DNA from: Bryoerythrophyllum caledonicum
Taxonomy: Eukaryota > Streptophyta > Bryopsida > Pottiales > Pottiaceae
Direction: 5' to 3'
Assembly: GCA_963971425.1 (NCBI GenBank)
Contig: OZ020525.1
Location: 3,207,560-3,271,559, forward strand
DNA: 64,000 nt
Positions 21,240 to 33,639 of this stretch are shown here, piece after piece. Under the pieces are notes generated by a model, which was not told the origin of the DNA, did not search any database, and worked only from the letters and a program-made list of their open reading frames with translations. Every line of letters begins with the position of its first letter. The stretch's first letter is position 1. The position numbers were made by a program, and so were the translations under genes.

Positions 21240-24200
21240 TTGTTTTTTTACAAATGAATGTAAAATTATAAAATTCCATGTATATTATTGTGTTTTGTTT
21301 TTTATATGCAGCAATTATTTTCAAGTTGTATTGTAGGTAGATTAATGTGAAACAAGAGAAAGAATGAATACATCTATTCCTTATTAATATCTATTTTTAT
21401 ATTTCTACATACATGTGGATGTGTATATAATTGTGCATGGATGAGAAATATCAAATACACAGAGAAACGTGGAGCTTATAATTTATATTCGTAGTAGATA
21501 TCACACATTAGATTTTATCCGCACTGCATTATTGTACATAATAGGGGGTTATTATGAATTTATTAACTTGGCTTCATTCTGTACGTGAAGCTAGCTATAA
21601 TATTATTATAGCTTAAGGATGGATGTTTAATATATCTAACTAATGAGTTTTCTATCATTGATTCATAATTCTAACGGATGATAAAAAACTTACACGCAAA
21701 CTAGTGGATGTTATATTAAGCTTGATTTCTCTCTTGCAACTTGAAGTGAGTTGTAAGAAGTTTATTCAAAAGATATAGAATTGAATTTATGATTCATAAT
21801 GTTTTTTTAACATTGTGGTATATTTGTATAAAATTGGAATGATGTTGTCTTGGAATGGTAATGTACGTTGAATAGTAGGCCTTACAAATAATTCTAATTA
21901 TTTTGAATTATACTATTTCCATTTTGCAGGGTAATCATATGGCAGAAGTTGTTGGTGTTGGATTGCAATATGGTAAAGCAATTGTTGACCGTGGGATTTG
22001 TATAGAAGCCAAAGAAATTGAAAAAGAGAATTGGAAAAAATACAAGATGGAGAAAAAAGAGCATGTTTGAATTTGACAATGAAGGGCTTGAGGTGAAATT
22101 ATAGACAAAAGCATGAATAGAGGTTTATCAAAATAGTCGACATGAGGATCTTGCAACTTCATCAAATGTTGAAATCTTTCAAGAACATGCATCTAGGATT
22201 GCTAACAAACAAATACAAGTACCATTTCCTTAGGAGCTTTTTAAATTCTTCATCATAAGCAAAGTGGTGGTTGAAATTTATACAAAGTTTGGTGTTCAGA
22301 CATACAATATATTCATGCCTACGTATAAAGAGAATTTTTAGCTTTCATGTACAGTTTTAGATTTTAAGTGTGAGCAATCTTCCAAAAAGCTTTAAATGTC
22401 TTAAAAGTATGGATATGTAGAATGAAGAGTTGTTGAAATTCATTAATAGACATGAATAGGAAGAGCTTGCGATTTTTTGTGAAGGGTTGCAATCCTTCAT
22501 TAGAAATGGTAACCGCAAAGAAACTACCAATGAAGTTGAAGACTACTTATGGCCAAGATTTCGCCATTGTAGTTGCCACACAAATTATAATTGTTATAAA
22601 GATTTTTTCAAATGTCTGTCGTAGCTTAGAAGTCAAGCTAGTAATATTGTATTAGAATGAATCGAAATAATCTACGTCTAAGATAAAGCAAGATTAATTG
22701 TAGATTGTTCTAAAAACTATCTCAATGATGAGGAGGATTGACATAGAAATGGGGTATGCTGTTCTAAATGGGTTGGAGAGCCAGGCAAGGACGCCTCCAG
22801 ATGAGATGAAAATAAGAGACGTGGAGGTGCAACTCGGACCATGCATCCATGTTGATCTTCCAACAACAACGGTGCTGAAGCGACATCCGTCCAAAACTAG
22901 ACCTACAACAAGTTGAAAGAAAGGACACGTGAAGGCCGTCATAGCACAGTATGTGCTCCAAACGTTATTATCCATTGTTTAGGGCACCCGCAATGTGGCA
23001 CTACGTCCATCCTTCTCATAGTGAAGTGGCCTGTTGACATTAGCCTTTAAACCACACCTGAAGGAAGCCGCACCATCATCTGGCCGTCCATTACACTGCC
23101 ACAATAAACACCATATCATTACATTGAAAAATGTGGCAACAAATTGCGCTCTCCTCAAAAGGATAGCAACCTTTTTGACAACAACCTTTCTGGCGTCTCT
23201 TGTTGTCAAATTTTTGGAAGGTCTAAATTCATTACCAATGTACTATACATGGCGTTAGTTCTTGCTACAAAGAATGACAGGAAGTGGAGGAATGAAACAT
23301 TTTCAAAGCAAGTCATGTAAGGGATGAAGGTTGAAACTATAACTCATGCATCACGACGTACCTTTTGACGTAGTAATAGCAAAAATTAGCCAAGATAGTT
23401 GTCTGTACAATCTTTGAAAGGAGAACCATACCAGGCCATAATCCATATCCCAGTGCACTGAACACAAAACTGCGTCCGTCCAACACCTGAGAGCCAAACA
23501 AGGGCGTGCATCAGTGGGAAAACACCAGAAGTAAATCGATGATGCTTCAAGTAAATGAGACTACTAGTAGGTGTGACAACAAATCTACTTGAAGAATCCA
23601 GTGGGCACAGCTCAAAAACCGTGCAATTCCCAGAGCAAAGACATAGTGTGCAGTGAAAGGCTCGACAACCTACAAAACGATTCAGAAGCAAGTGAGAAGG
23701 GCCTGAAATTACCAAAAAAAGATGTGCAATGAAAGGTCACACAAGAAAAGCCTCTCAAGTTAGGCCTCATCTCGCTATATTGAGTCGATCATGACATTCT
23801 AGGATCAGTACTACGGTGGAATCTTTGAGGAGGATCATTCCTAAATGGGTTCGAAACTTCTTGAACCAAACCCAAAGAGCCTAATGACAATGAAGCAAGT
23901 GGCCATCAAGGGAAATGAGCATGGCCCATTATGAAAGGAATTATTGTTGCCTAGGAAATGTTGTAATTGGATCAACTGGAACGCAGAGGATAGTCTGAAA
24001 ATACATGATGAAATGTCCCAACACTAACCCTGGTGTTCTGCATCACTCGGAGCTTGGGCATGACAGAGACAGCTTCCAAATAGACACAGAAAGCCCACAA
24101 CACATGGTTGATGATGTGGTGGGATGTTTCTGGACGTATCAAAATGGCCAACAATGCACATGGAGCCAACTGCACAGTTTAACAATGTTAATCCTGGTAC

Positions 24201-25060
24201 CCCCAAAACCAGCATCTCATCCACCCCTCATGATTATTCCTTTTCTAGTAGGCCTTAATTGTTTCTTGTCTCAATAGTCATTTACACAATAGAGAAGGAT
24301 GTTTTTTTGTCTAACCAACTATAACGTTTTGAAGCCTATTCCTCATCTCAGTAATATATAATGCAAAGAAAAAGGGTTTCCTTAGACAAAAATATTCAAA
24401 TACATGTGTTTGAAACCAATTGTCCACATAAAAGTTGTCAGCGTGGTGGACATGTTCTTAGCAAAGTTGAGGTTCAAAGGTTTGAGGGTGTTAGAGTTAT
24501 ATGTAAAATCACCCAATTCGTAAGATTACCCCTCTTTTCTTACTACGATATATGGCCACTCTCAATAGTTATTGAATCAATGAATGAGCTTGGTGGTCTT
24601 CCAATTAGATCCTCGAAGACCGTGGTGGTCTCTAAACACAAGTCAAAATGATTTCAGCCATCTTTAAAAAGGAGTTTACCATGAGATACCGTGTTGAGTT
24701 TCCACTTTTCCATACAGGGTTTTTTCAGTACTTGGCTAAGTAAAAGTAAATGCCACAAAATTAGAATGACATTGGTCCAGATGAAGAAGAAATATTAAAA
24801 TGAAGAAATGAACTGACCACATAATAGATGGGGAGGTTGTCCAGGTCATCCGAAATGGTGGACTTGAGCTTCAACCGCATCATGTAGATCACCCACGCCT
24901 TAGTGAGGAATGTGCAGATGTGGAAACTTGAAAATAACCAATCTGTGCCAGAATGATATGATGCCCCATAAAACCTTTCAAAAACACACAATCAACATTT
25001 ACATACCTTCTATTAGAGTTGAGCCTTGAGGCTATGGTTGGTCCTTGGTTCTTGGTTACT
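21240..25060. other. Single-copy spacer, no gene recognised
   Basis: AT-rich from 21,240 to 22,700, less so from 22,700 to 24,300. Short ORFs occur (for example a Lys/Glu-rich one beginning MAEVVGVGLQYG at 21,939), but none is long, conserved elsewhere in the window, or recognisable. No terminal repeats or target duplications were found. Near 25,060 the sequence enters delta copy D. Confidence 0.4.
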
Positions 25061-25399
25061 GGGTACTAGTTAGTGATTCCTAATTTATACCCTGAACCCT
25101 TGTTCTAAAAAGCACCACAACTCAAGCAGGGAATCCTACTTCTTTGTCCAATCTCAACACCTTTGATGCCTTAGTTGTTGTTTCGAGCCCTCCAAGAGTG
25201 ACCAAGCGCACTGCAAGTCATTTCTCTAAAGGAAAAAGAATCTCTTGCCGAACTCATAGCTTTTATAAACCATGTAGTGTGGACACACTAAATGTCATTT
25301 TTAGTGTACTCCTATATCATCATAATCCATGATTGTTCCTTCTCATTGTCAAAGTAAGAGCAAAGAATGATAATGATTATAATTCTAGATCCTTGATTA

Positions 25400-25633
25400 C
25401 CTCACGCATTGGTTGGTTTTGTACATAATTAATTCAAAATTGAGATTGTCCAAACTCTTTGGAAAATATAAAATATTTGTCTAAGGTGATATCCATGTAA
25501 TGCCAAGGTCATACCCTTGTAATATCTAGGAAATACTCATGTAATACCTACGTGATACCCATTGTGTCCAAACCAATGTGTTAAAAAAAATTGGTTCATA
25601 ATGGGGGTGTTCAAACGAGACCAATGCGTATGC
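25400..25633. mobile_element. TA-flanked short inverted-repeat element, copy D
   Basis: This is the same element as 6,422-6,655: left TA at 25,398-25,399, ends CCTCACGCATTGGT and GACCAATGCGTATG. Non-coding. Confidence 0.58.
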
Positions 25634-26536
25634 TGATATAAAATTCTCACACCAAGGAGAAGTTGAAATATCCTAGTCAATTTTTATATTTGAAAATAAC
25701 AAAAAAATTAAACACAATAATTTTTAGCCCATGTAGGTAACTCTAAAGAATTTTAAAGCAAGTGCTCTCAATAGTCAAAGTCGAGATCATGCATTCTCAG
25801 CATGTATACAACTCTAATATCTCTTAACCTCTAAAAGACCAAGACTATGTTTCAATGTAACCACTCCAAAATTGCCTCTCTAAGATGACATGTTGCAAAA
25901 GTAATTTAAACAACTTTTTATAATATTCAACTCTAAATCATCATGTCAACTATTACAAGAAGGCACTCAAAAACTTTTTAAAACCTTGATAGCACAAATT
26001 GTAAGATACATGCATTTGAAGAGTGGAGTTCTTCCCTGCATGGATAGGATCAACGTACTTTGACTTAATATAATGGCACATTTTTCCACTACAAATTGCA
26101 TAAATTTTATGGATCTATGTTTTGCCTTGTGTTAGGTCATTGCATGCCAAAAATCACAAGTAATGGAGGTATTTAGAATAGAAGCAATGGACTTGCAATG
26201 ACTAGGGTATGGAAAGTAGCCATTTATAATGGAAATAAATATAGATTTCTCAAATATAGAATACTTGTTGGATCCAAAATCCATATGGTGTACACAATCA
26301 CTATGCATTTTTCTAGTAGAAGATATTTGTGAAATAAAAATTAAACAATGAGGATTGCAAAGAACTTGCATGCACTACTACGCGCTACAAAAAATTGCAC
26401 TGTTGAACTCTATAATAGGTTTATTCAAACTCTATAGTAGTATTATTGAGCTCAGTAGTAGGGTTATATGCCCAATTCAACTATTTCTCGACTATGAGGT
26501 AAATTTTGGACTGTGAGGTAAATTCTCGACTAAGGA

Positions 26537-26884
26537 CTAAAATAAAGATCTGGAGATATGCCTGATAAAAGATAATGAAGCATAAATGCCCAGGAGTTTA
26601 GAGCACTTTTCAAGCATTAAATGCATCTGACTAATGACACTTATGAAGGAAGAAATGGCTAGTGTAACGAAATTTGAATTTAGACAATACGTGAGTCTGC
26701 AACATGTAGCAGGATATCTCCGGCTGAATATCAAAGTGGGCTTCAGAAGAAGAACTGAGTCCCCAATACAGAAGTTGATGGACATATTGAACATCACATG
26801 GGTGCCCATACAGGACATCACATGTGTGGTAGGGAAAACTGGGACAGAGATGCCGACAGAAATTTCTCGCGATTGATAGAACAT
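26537..26884 (-). CDS. Uncharacterised ORF, second copy (115 aa)
   Basis: Counterpart of 7,542-7,892; begins MFYQSREISVGI. Both remain open despite divergence. An 80-codon + strand ORF on the same DNA (26,634-26,876) is interrupted in copy A. Nothing in the sequence identifies a function, and expression is unproven. Confidence 0.2.
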   Translation of the reverse strand: MFYQSREISVGISVPVFPTTHVMSCMGTHVMFNMSINFCIGDSVLLLKPTLIFSRRYPATCCRLTYCLNSNFVTLAISSFISVISQMHLMLEKCSKLLGIYASLSFIRHISRSLF

Positions 26885-28127
26885 TCAACCAGATATCTCC
26901 GGAAGAATTCGGAGAAAGAGTTCAGTAGTTCATTGTTGCATTATTATAAAAAGTGTCATACAATAAATAAAGGGTGGCCGTTGTTAACAACCGCGTGTAA
27001 TCTAGGAAAATTTGATTCAACTATTCTAATTTAAGTGCTTTACAGATGCCCTCTACCCATCCTGTATGGTGCCTCCCAAATGTTAGATAATGGACTATAG
27101 CCTTTCTAGGATTCTTGAATGGATCTAGGTGTGCAACAACGACACATTTAGGCCACAAATGATACCTTATTCTAGGATTAAATGAGGCCTTTCTAAAAAT
27201 GTGGAGAAACCTAACATAGCTAGGCCTTCGAGTCTATTTGCTGGCAGAGAGAAAAAGAATATCTCATAAGATGTCTCGGGGCAATAACACATGATAAGAT
27301 TACCTGAACATCCTTCACATCTAAGGTGACCTCCCTAGTTAATTGTAACCAACCAAAATCTTATAAAACGACACTTGGGTATATCCAACCCATTCCCAGC
27401 AAATGGAGGTTTGCCATCATCTACACAATACCCCTTAATTTTGGTTGGCGTTTATAGAGGTACCTATTGGCAGCCAGGAGCTAAGTATGGAGCACACTTT
27501 GAAAATTTGTAAGTAATTCACATCCCATCTGAAAAATATGAAATCACTTGGGTTAATATTGTAATTCTGTTGGCTATCACTAAATTAAAAATGTATCATT
27601 ATTTGCTCTCTCCATATAGGCTCATTGCTTAACTTGTCGGTTATGCTGTTGTATATAATCTGGGTTGCTGCTGGGTGTTGCTCTAGATCATGCTCTAGAA
27701 CATGCTCTAGAACATGCTTCAATTTTTTGTGCACCTTGTGTAAGTGTTCGTTGCTAGAAGATGCTCACAAGAAGTTGCAACATGGCTCTGATTGAATCCT
27801 TGAGAAGACCATAAAAATTGAGGTGGACGAGAAACTCCATTCACCTTCCTAAAGATGTAACAATCAGACCCAAACGACTTGCATTAGTTATACACAAAAC
27901 GCAGGTCGTGCTGTTTCCTAGCCAGTTGATGTTAGCATGATGCCTGCTTCTTTGAAACTGGCAGAATTCCATGTAGTTTCCAAACATAACACATATGATA
28001 TTCTTCATAATAAATTCCTCACACAACAAAAATGAAGGTGAGCTTTACTTTCCAACAAAAGGAAAGGACTATCTCCAAGAGAGGCACAGAAGGCGTTGGA
28101 CTATATCCTAGTATTTATAGTTCACTA

Positions 28128-28688
28128 CACTAAACATCGCATTTAGTGTCGTCTACACTAAATACAAACTCTTACACGAAGAGGAAGAATTACAAGTAGT
28201 GTAACGACACAACATTACACTAAATGTGAAGCGTTACACTATATGTGAATTGCAGTAAAAATGGGTGGTTTTTTTTTTTTTACTTGTGCACAATTAGTGT
28301 ATGAAAAATCTTGCCGCAGTGTATAAAATCAGCACTATTCAAAGGAGCATAAGTCACTCAAAAAGGATCCGAATTACAGTCATGAGATGTTTTTTGACAT
28401 CTAAATTTTCTGTAGATTTTAAAAAACATATCATATGTTTAATTTGAAGAAAATATGAGTAAGTTTTGGGCATTTCCAGATTTTGGTGATGTAAATTCAA
28501 CAAGAATAGTCAACATAGAGTAAACAAGAATAGTCAACATTGAGAATAAATACTTGACGGCTAGTAGGTGGTTGGTGGAGGCATCATTAATGATGTTGGC
28601 CGCTAACACTAGTTGTGAACAAGTTCGCAAATAGTGTAGAAGGGTAATTACACTATTTGTGTGACTACACTAAATGCGATGTTTAGTG
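28128..28688. mobile_element. TA-flanked inverted-repeat element with empty site (561 bp)
   Basis: Its ends are CACTAAACATCGCATTTAGT and the reverse complement, perfect for about 22 bp and then imperfect to about 40 bp. TA flanks both sides (28,126-28,127; 28,689-28,690). Copy A near 9,119 reads TTCACTACACCTTC with a single TA and no insert. Subterminal TACACTAAAT motifs recur inside. It has no coding capacity. The TA target fits Tc1/mariner-type integration, although the first bases read CACTA. Confidence 0.82.
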
Positions 28689-28998
28689 TACACCTTCTAC
28701 TACACTAAACACTGAATATAGTGTAGAGGGATTAATGATGTAGATCACTCACACTAATTTCCATCAAAGCATGTGCATGCCAAGTTCTAATTGGGAATTT
28801 GTTCTCAAGCAAGTGTGTGTCAGTCAACAATTGCTTGTAAATTTTCAAATAGTGTAGGAAAGTTCAAATACTCTAGTCTACACTATATTCACGGAACGGT
28901 GTACCTGCTTCTCTGTACTCTTTACACTGATAGAGAATAAACCTGACAGATAGACAATTAATCTACACTACACTTCTGACGTCAAGCCCCTTGAATAA

Positions 28999-30161
28999 TC
29001 AGAAAACTGGATCTGGAAAATGACAAGGGTGATTAAACGAAAAGAGCTACACGTCCCTATTTATCATCAATATCAAAATCAAAGTGACTCATAAAAACTG
29101 AACTGGAGGGATTCTAAAAATAAACAAAAGTTTGGCCATCTCACCGTCCACAATTTGGGAGGTCGTTTCCATATACTCTTCAGCAGCATTACCAGTATTG
29201 TCAGGGCTTAATGAGCGGGGGAGGTCAGCCACTGTGGAATGGATTAAACGAGACTTAAACAAAAGCCGTGATGGAGACATCATATCATATGAATGAAACA
29301 ACATAACCTAAGCTCTCTTCGGTGGAATGACCAGATGAGGCGCTCCAATTGCATATGAAATTTCAAAGATATCTAGAGCAATTTGAAAGGAATAGAACAG
29401 GAAACCGATGCAACCAGCCCTGGATACATGTTCAATTAAAAAGAGAGAACTTTCATTATACCTTCATGGCTGTTCAAGGACCCCATTTCTATGTCGTGCA
29501 TGGCGTCAGCGTGAGGCAGGGATTGTTCACCAGAGTCAGCATCTGTTGGAGTAAACATCAACCAGATGAGAATCCTCACACCAATTTAGCAACAAGGGAG
29601 CAAAGACATGTCTAGGATTCAGATGACAGGGGCCATGGCATAGTCAACTTGAGATTTTGGATGAATTTTGGATGAAAACAGAGCCTGCGAATTTGTACAT
29701 GACGAGCCGCCCACTATTTCTGTCTCAATCCTACAAAACGTTGAAACGATTCTTGATCCACGAAACTCACTGTGGTTTAACATAGAAAAAACATCCAGAA
29801 ATCGAACCTTTGCGTAAAAGCATTCCTATCTACTCCAGTTGAGCATTTTGGAGCTAAAATGTTAGACAACATGAGATAGGCAAACTTTACACAAAAGGGA
29901 GGTTGTACATGTTTTACCATATTGGTCAGAATATTGTCTGCAGAACATCAAGTAGGATGAGATTCAAACAAGAATATTAGCTTGGTCCAGTGATGATATT
30001 TTACCCGGTGACGTTGGTCGAGTCCGAAGAGCTGCTCTACGAGCATGCCACCGTTTCAGAATGAGCTTGCAGAGAAAGCTGCAGAGAACGAGGAGGATGC
30101 CAGAGCCTAAGCCGATCAAGAGCTCCTGAAACACATCCTTCATCCACGCAGATATTTCCAT
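28999..30161 (-). CDS. Small single-pass membrane protein, copy 2 (4 coding exons, 112 aa)
   Basis: Minus-strand exons are 30161-30005, 29542-29462, 29231-29145 and 29012-28999, with the same phase-1 introns and borders as copy 1. The predicted product differs from copy 1 at only a handful of residues (for example NSHE for NSRE, SLSPDNTG for SSSPDNIG). The hydrophobic helix, basic patch and VDDPVF end are kept. The gene lies head to head with the six-exon gene that starts near 31,450; perfect and imperfect copies of a GC-rich palindrome lie between them. Upstream, an ORF starting at 30,520 (MLKLVQVCCKL) could be a leader exon with its own signal-like helix, but it does not join in frame. Confidence 0.62.
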
Positions 30162-30742
30162 GTTTGCACTTGCGAGCGTGTAGGAACGAACTAGTACAAC
30201 TGCGCAGAGATGCAAAAGAGCGAGTCAGAAAACTTACTATTCTGCGACAACAGAGCCAGTTGACATTTATTTCTAGACCACTAGAGATCGATAATTGCTT
30301 GAGCAGGAGCTGAGACGCACTTCTCGATATACGATCAAATCAAGTGCAGCGTGGACAACTGCTGCAAAGCAATGGCAGCAGCGAACTTACATGCTACCTT
30401 GTGCTGTGATTGCCAGTACGTCTTGAAGCAACTGAATTGTCGAAGGCTGGCCAGAGAAATGGCGAACAAGAGAACAAGGAGGAGTTGAAGCTTGCAGCAT
30501 ACTTGTACTAGTTTTAACATCCAATCCGTCGATGTTCTATGCCGTGAGAAACAGAGAGCACGAATTGAATGCCGTCTGATCAGGCGTCATCGACGGCCGT
30601 GGGTTCTGTGATGGTCAGCGGCGGAGACTGCTGTTTCTAAGCTGTTTCTAATAGTCCTGAAAAAGATGTTTCTAATATTCCTGCAGGTGCAGTTTGTAGT
30701 ATTCCTGTTTTTAAGCAACGTGTTTAGTGAGGCCTCCGTGAG

Positions 30743-30768
30743 CCGTCCGATCAGGCGTCATCGGACGG
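30743..30768. promoter_or_regulatory. Perfect 9-bp palindrome between divergent genes
   Basis: CCGTCCGAT and ATCGGACGG flank the 8-bp centre CAGGCGTC. The imperfect version at 30,571-30,597 and those at 10,983 and 11,149 share the core. It lies between the minus-strand membrane-protein gene and the + strand six-exon gene, so a shared promoter element is plausible but not shown. Confidence 0.4.
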
Positions 30769-30929
30769 CGTGGGTTCTTTTGCATGGTGCATATTGGAGT
30801 GACCCGGAATTGGTACATGGCGTTAGTTAGGGGATCAATTCTAATTGGTCAGACTTGGGAATACCTGTTATCATGGTTCCTTTCGATCAACCCCCCACCA
30901 GAGGAATCTTGTGGCGGTGATCCTTATGG

Positions 30930-31105
30930 GATCACCGTATTCCACCCACACGCTCCAGAGTCGCTGCCCGGGCAGCTGCGGGGAGAAAATTTGCTCGTGA
31001 CCAATACCCGGGCGATACCCGGGCAGTCACGAAGGTCCCGCCCAAACCCTATCCGGAACAACTTTCTTCTGGTGTCACTGCTGTTGTTTCTCGGACCTGA
31101 TCCTG
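30930..31105 (+). promoter_or_regulatory. GC-rich 5' leader/promoter of the six-exon gene
   Basis: A GC-rich block with repeated ACCCGGGC motifs precedes exon 1. Diverged reverse-oriented copies lie at about 50,010-50,170 and 56,390-56,580, and the latter again precedes an exon-1 copy. Repeated association with exon 1 suggests a leader or core promoter. It contrasts sharply with the AT-rich surroundings. Confidence 0.45.
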
Positions 31106-31124
31106 AGTGCTGAACGATTTGCTT

Positions 31125-31800
31125 GCGAAACAACGTGGGGATCGTTTGTTGGCTGTTACTCGCCTGCGGCATTGCAGCGGGGTTGGTTGGCTCACGCAGC
31201 ATAGACCGCGGAAACCAGGGAAGCTCAAGGTGCTTACGGGATATCGCAACCCTCTTCTGGTGAGTATTGATCAGCTCCTGTCGGTTGTGTATGCTTGGTC
31301 TCACCTGGATCGGTTTAGGCGACCTATCTATGTGCTTTCACTAGATTTGAAGCATCTGATTGCGGCAGTCGAGCAACGTGCGGATCTCCGACACCGTCGA
31401 AGTCGAGAATTTTGACGTAATTTGTAATATGTAGGTTTGCGGGCTTTGCTGCGATTTATGATTGGAATTGCGAAACAACGTGGGGATCGTTTGCTGGCTG
31501 TTGCTTGCCTACGGCATTGCAGCGGGGTTGGTTGGCTCATGCAGCGTAGACCGCGGAAACCAGGGAAGCTCAAGGTGCTTACGGGATATCGCAACCCGCT
31601 TCTGGTGAGTATTGATCAGCTCCTATCGGTTGTGTATGTTTGGTCTCGCCTGGATCGATTTAGGCGACCTATCTCTGGTGTTGTGCGCATGTGCTTTCAC
31701 TAGATTTGTAATATCTGAATGCGGCAGTCGAGCAACGTGCGGATCTCCGACAGCGTCGAAGTCGAGAATTTTGACGTTAATTTGTAATATGTAGGTTTGC
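31125..31800 (+). repeat. Tandem duplication containing exon 1 (about 345-bp unit)
   Basis: Two head-to-tail copies start at 31,125 and 31,470 with GCGAAACAACGTGGGG. The left unit lacks a usable ATG (in frame: TGA then GTG at 31,107), and its downstream exon-2 acceptor reads TTTGCGG in place of TTTGCAG. The right unit acquires an in-frame ATG at 31,458 from the junction and is followed by an intact acceptor at 31,802. Confidence 0.8.
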
Positions 31801-33062
31801 AGGCTTTGCTGCGATTTATGACTGGAATTACTATTTGTTTGAATCGTGAAGAGGCGAACGTACTAAGTTCTAAGGTTAGTAGCTTGCAGTTATCTTTGGT
31901 TCTTCATATTATAAAGAGCTGCATATCTTCTACAATTATGTCTACACCTAACTTATGTCGCATGTCTGCATTAGGCTCTCAACTCGGATAATAATCAGGT
32001 CATTCAAGAAACTTCATGGTGTTTTTTAGGCCGTGGATGAAGCAGGTCAACAAGTTTTTGGTTTGAAAGTCCATGACGTGTTCTTGAGTATCAAGGATAC
32101 TGGTAAGCTTGCCGCTTCAAAATGGAACCACTAGTTGCATCTAATAGTACGAACATAATATTCTACATAATACTCACAGTTTTCTACATCATTCCTAAGT
32201 AAGTAGGTCATGCGCTAATTTGGACTAGGATTCATGCACATTAAAATACCTGGACGACTTTATTTTCATTGTTCTGCACCTGTGTCTTTGATGTGCAGAT
32301 TTTCAGTTGGAACTCTTGATGAAGCAGTTCAATTATGTTCGTGTGAGTTTAAGCGCTCCTTCTTGTTCTTCAACTCTTTTATCCCAGTTTTCTATTAGTC
32401 TCGCTGTCATCATTTTGAGATTATGCACGACGTTTCTAGCAGTTGCGAGGTGGTGATTGATGTGAGATGGCTGTTTTTGGCATGTCAAACCTTTTTTTAA
32501 AAAGAGTTAACGACAGATTTATTGGTCATAGAACTCTTTGTTACTAGGGATAATAGGTATGTTGAGCATTAGCATAGCTATCTATGTGCACGCTGTCTCA
32601 TCTCACCTCATCCTAAATTTCAGGCAAGTATAGCTGTGCAACGGAGCATTAGGACTATGACTCAGATCAAGGTAGGAGCCTTATCTCAGGTAATTACGTA
32701 ACCCCCGGGGAAAGCGACATTTTTCTTGATTTAGTTGAAAAAGCTCATCGTATTGAGGAGCACTTCACTGCATCCAACATGCTTCCCTTGTTTAGAGCTT
32801 TGTGTTTTTTTACTTTGTAGTTGATCTTTTCTCCTAGATTTCCTTGCGTGACTTTCAGACTGTATCTTCTTTTTTGACGGGTCACGACAGGGGATTCCTT
32901 CTTTGTTTTTGTCTTACATCAGAGGGGTTAGTTGGGATGAAAGATGTAAATTCTTAAGAAATTTTTTCTGGCTTTGTAATTTGCATCTGAATATAATCAT
33001 TTACAAATCTGCAGGGACATGTCAGAGCATCCTTCATGTACACTCGTGCAACCAAGCATTAA
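31458..33062 (+). CDS. Six-exon gene of unknown function (about 139 aa)
   Basis: Exons: 31458-31604, 31803-31874, 32030-32102, 32299-32340, 32634-32671, 33015-33062. Every border is GT..AG, the phases (0, 0, 1, 1, 0) fit, and the joined frame stays open to TAA. I chose the ATG at 31,458, made by a tandem duplication; the upstream exon copy at 31,107-31,259 lacks ATG. Exon 1 encodes the basic stretch RPRKPGKLKVLTGYRN, exon 3 VFGLKVHDVFLSIKD, exon 4 FQLELLMKQFNYV, and the end is ASFMYTRATKH. I recognise no domain. Displaced pieces lie at 46,950-47,070 (last exon), 50,010-50,170 (leader) and 56,130-56,580 (leader plus exon 1, with ATG). An alternative last exon (EPNFLKRK) could follow the AG at 33,387. 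Confidence 0.5.
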
Positions 33063-33639
33063 AATTCCTGATACAAATGTCAAACCGCCTGTTCCTGCTT
33101 TCGGTGAGGACGTTGACCTTCAGTTCTGAAGTTTTCGTAGCGATAGTCATAATAGTCGCTAATCATATTATTCAATGATTAAAGTACTTGTAGCTCATGA
33201 ATAGGGATTGATGAACAAGGATTGATTTGCTAACTTAGTTATTGAATATGATGTTGAGAAGGCCGCACAAGTTTCAATGGTTTTAGGGTCATAAATCTGT
33301 GGTATGTAAAGATGAAGATTATGCATTTTGTGAACTGAACTACAGTTTACTGTCATAAACTAAACCGTGGTTTTTTGTACTTGCAGGAACCAAACTTCCT
33401 CAAGAGAAAGTGACGCTGTGAAGAGTCATATTACCTTGATTAGAGAGCTTGTTCATGAAAACATACTCCACAATTTCACAATTTTGGATTTGGTTTTGAA
33501 TTTTTCTTTTTGCATTCTTCATTTTCTCGTCAAGAGTTTAGTGCATTGCTTCATCTTTTTAGCAATGAGTGAGCTTCAACCAATGACTAAGAAATCTAAT
33601 TTTTTGGATGCACTTTGTGACATGCAGGTGGTTTAGGAT

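Larger units (their letters stand above)
25060..30620. repeat. Segmental duplication delta, copy D
   Basis: It aligns with 6,115-11,020. It includes the TA-flanked element at 25,400-25,633, a family-2 TTAA start at 25,828, the second membrane-protein gene, and a 561-bp insertion (28,128-28,688) absent from copy A. Near 30,620 it passes into the promoter region of the next + strand gene. Confidence 0.88.

Noticed and set aside
22694-24277. Several 60-110 codon ORFs on both strands
   Set aside because: Overlapping in many frames, none dominant or recognisable, and no splice-consistent chain could be built.
30924-31304. 126-codon minus-strand ORF opposite exon 1 of the six-exon gene
   Set aside because: It is the antisense shadow of GC-rich leader and exon 1; the + strand has phase-consistent exons.
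32903-33178. 91-codon + strand ORF with hydrophobic residues
   Set aside because: It spans the intron/exon-6 border of the six-exon gene in a different frame; AT-rich and unsupported.
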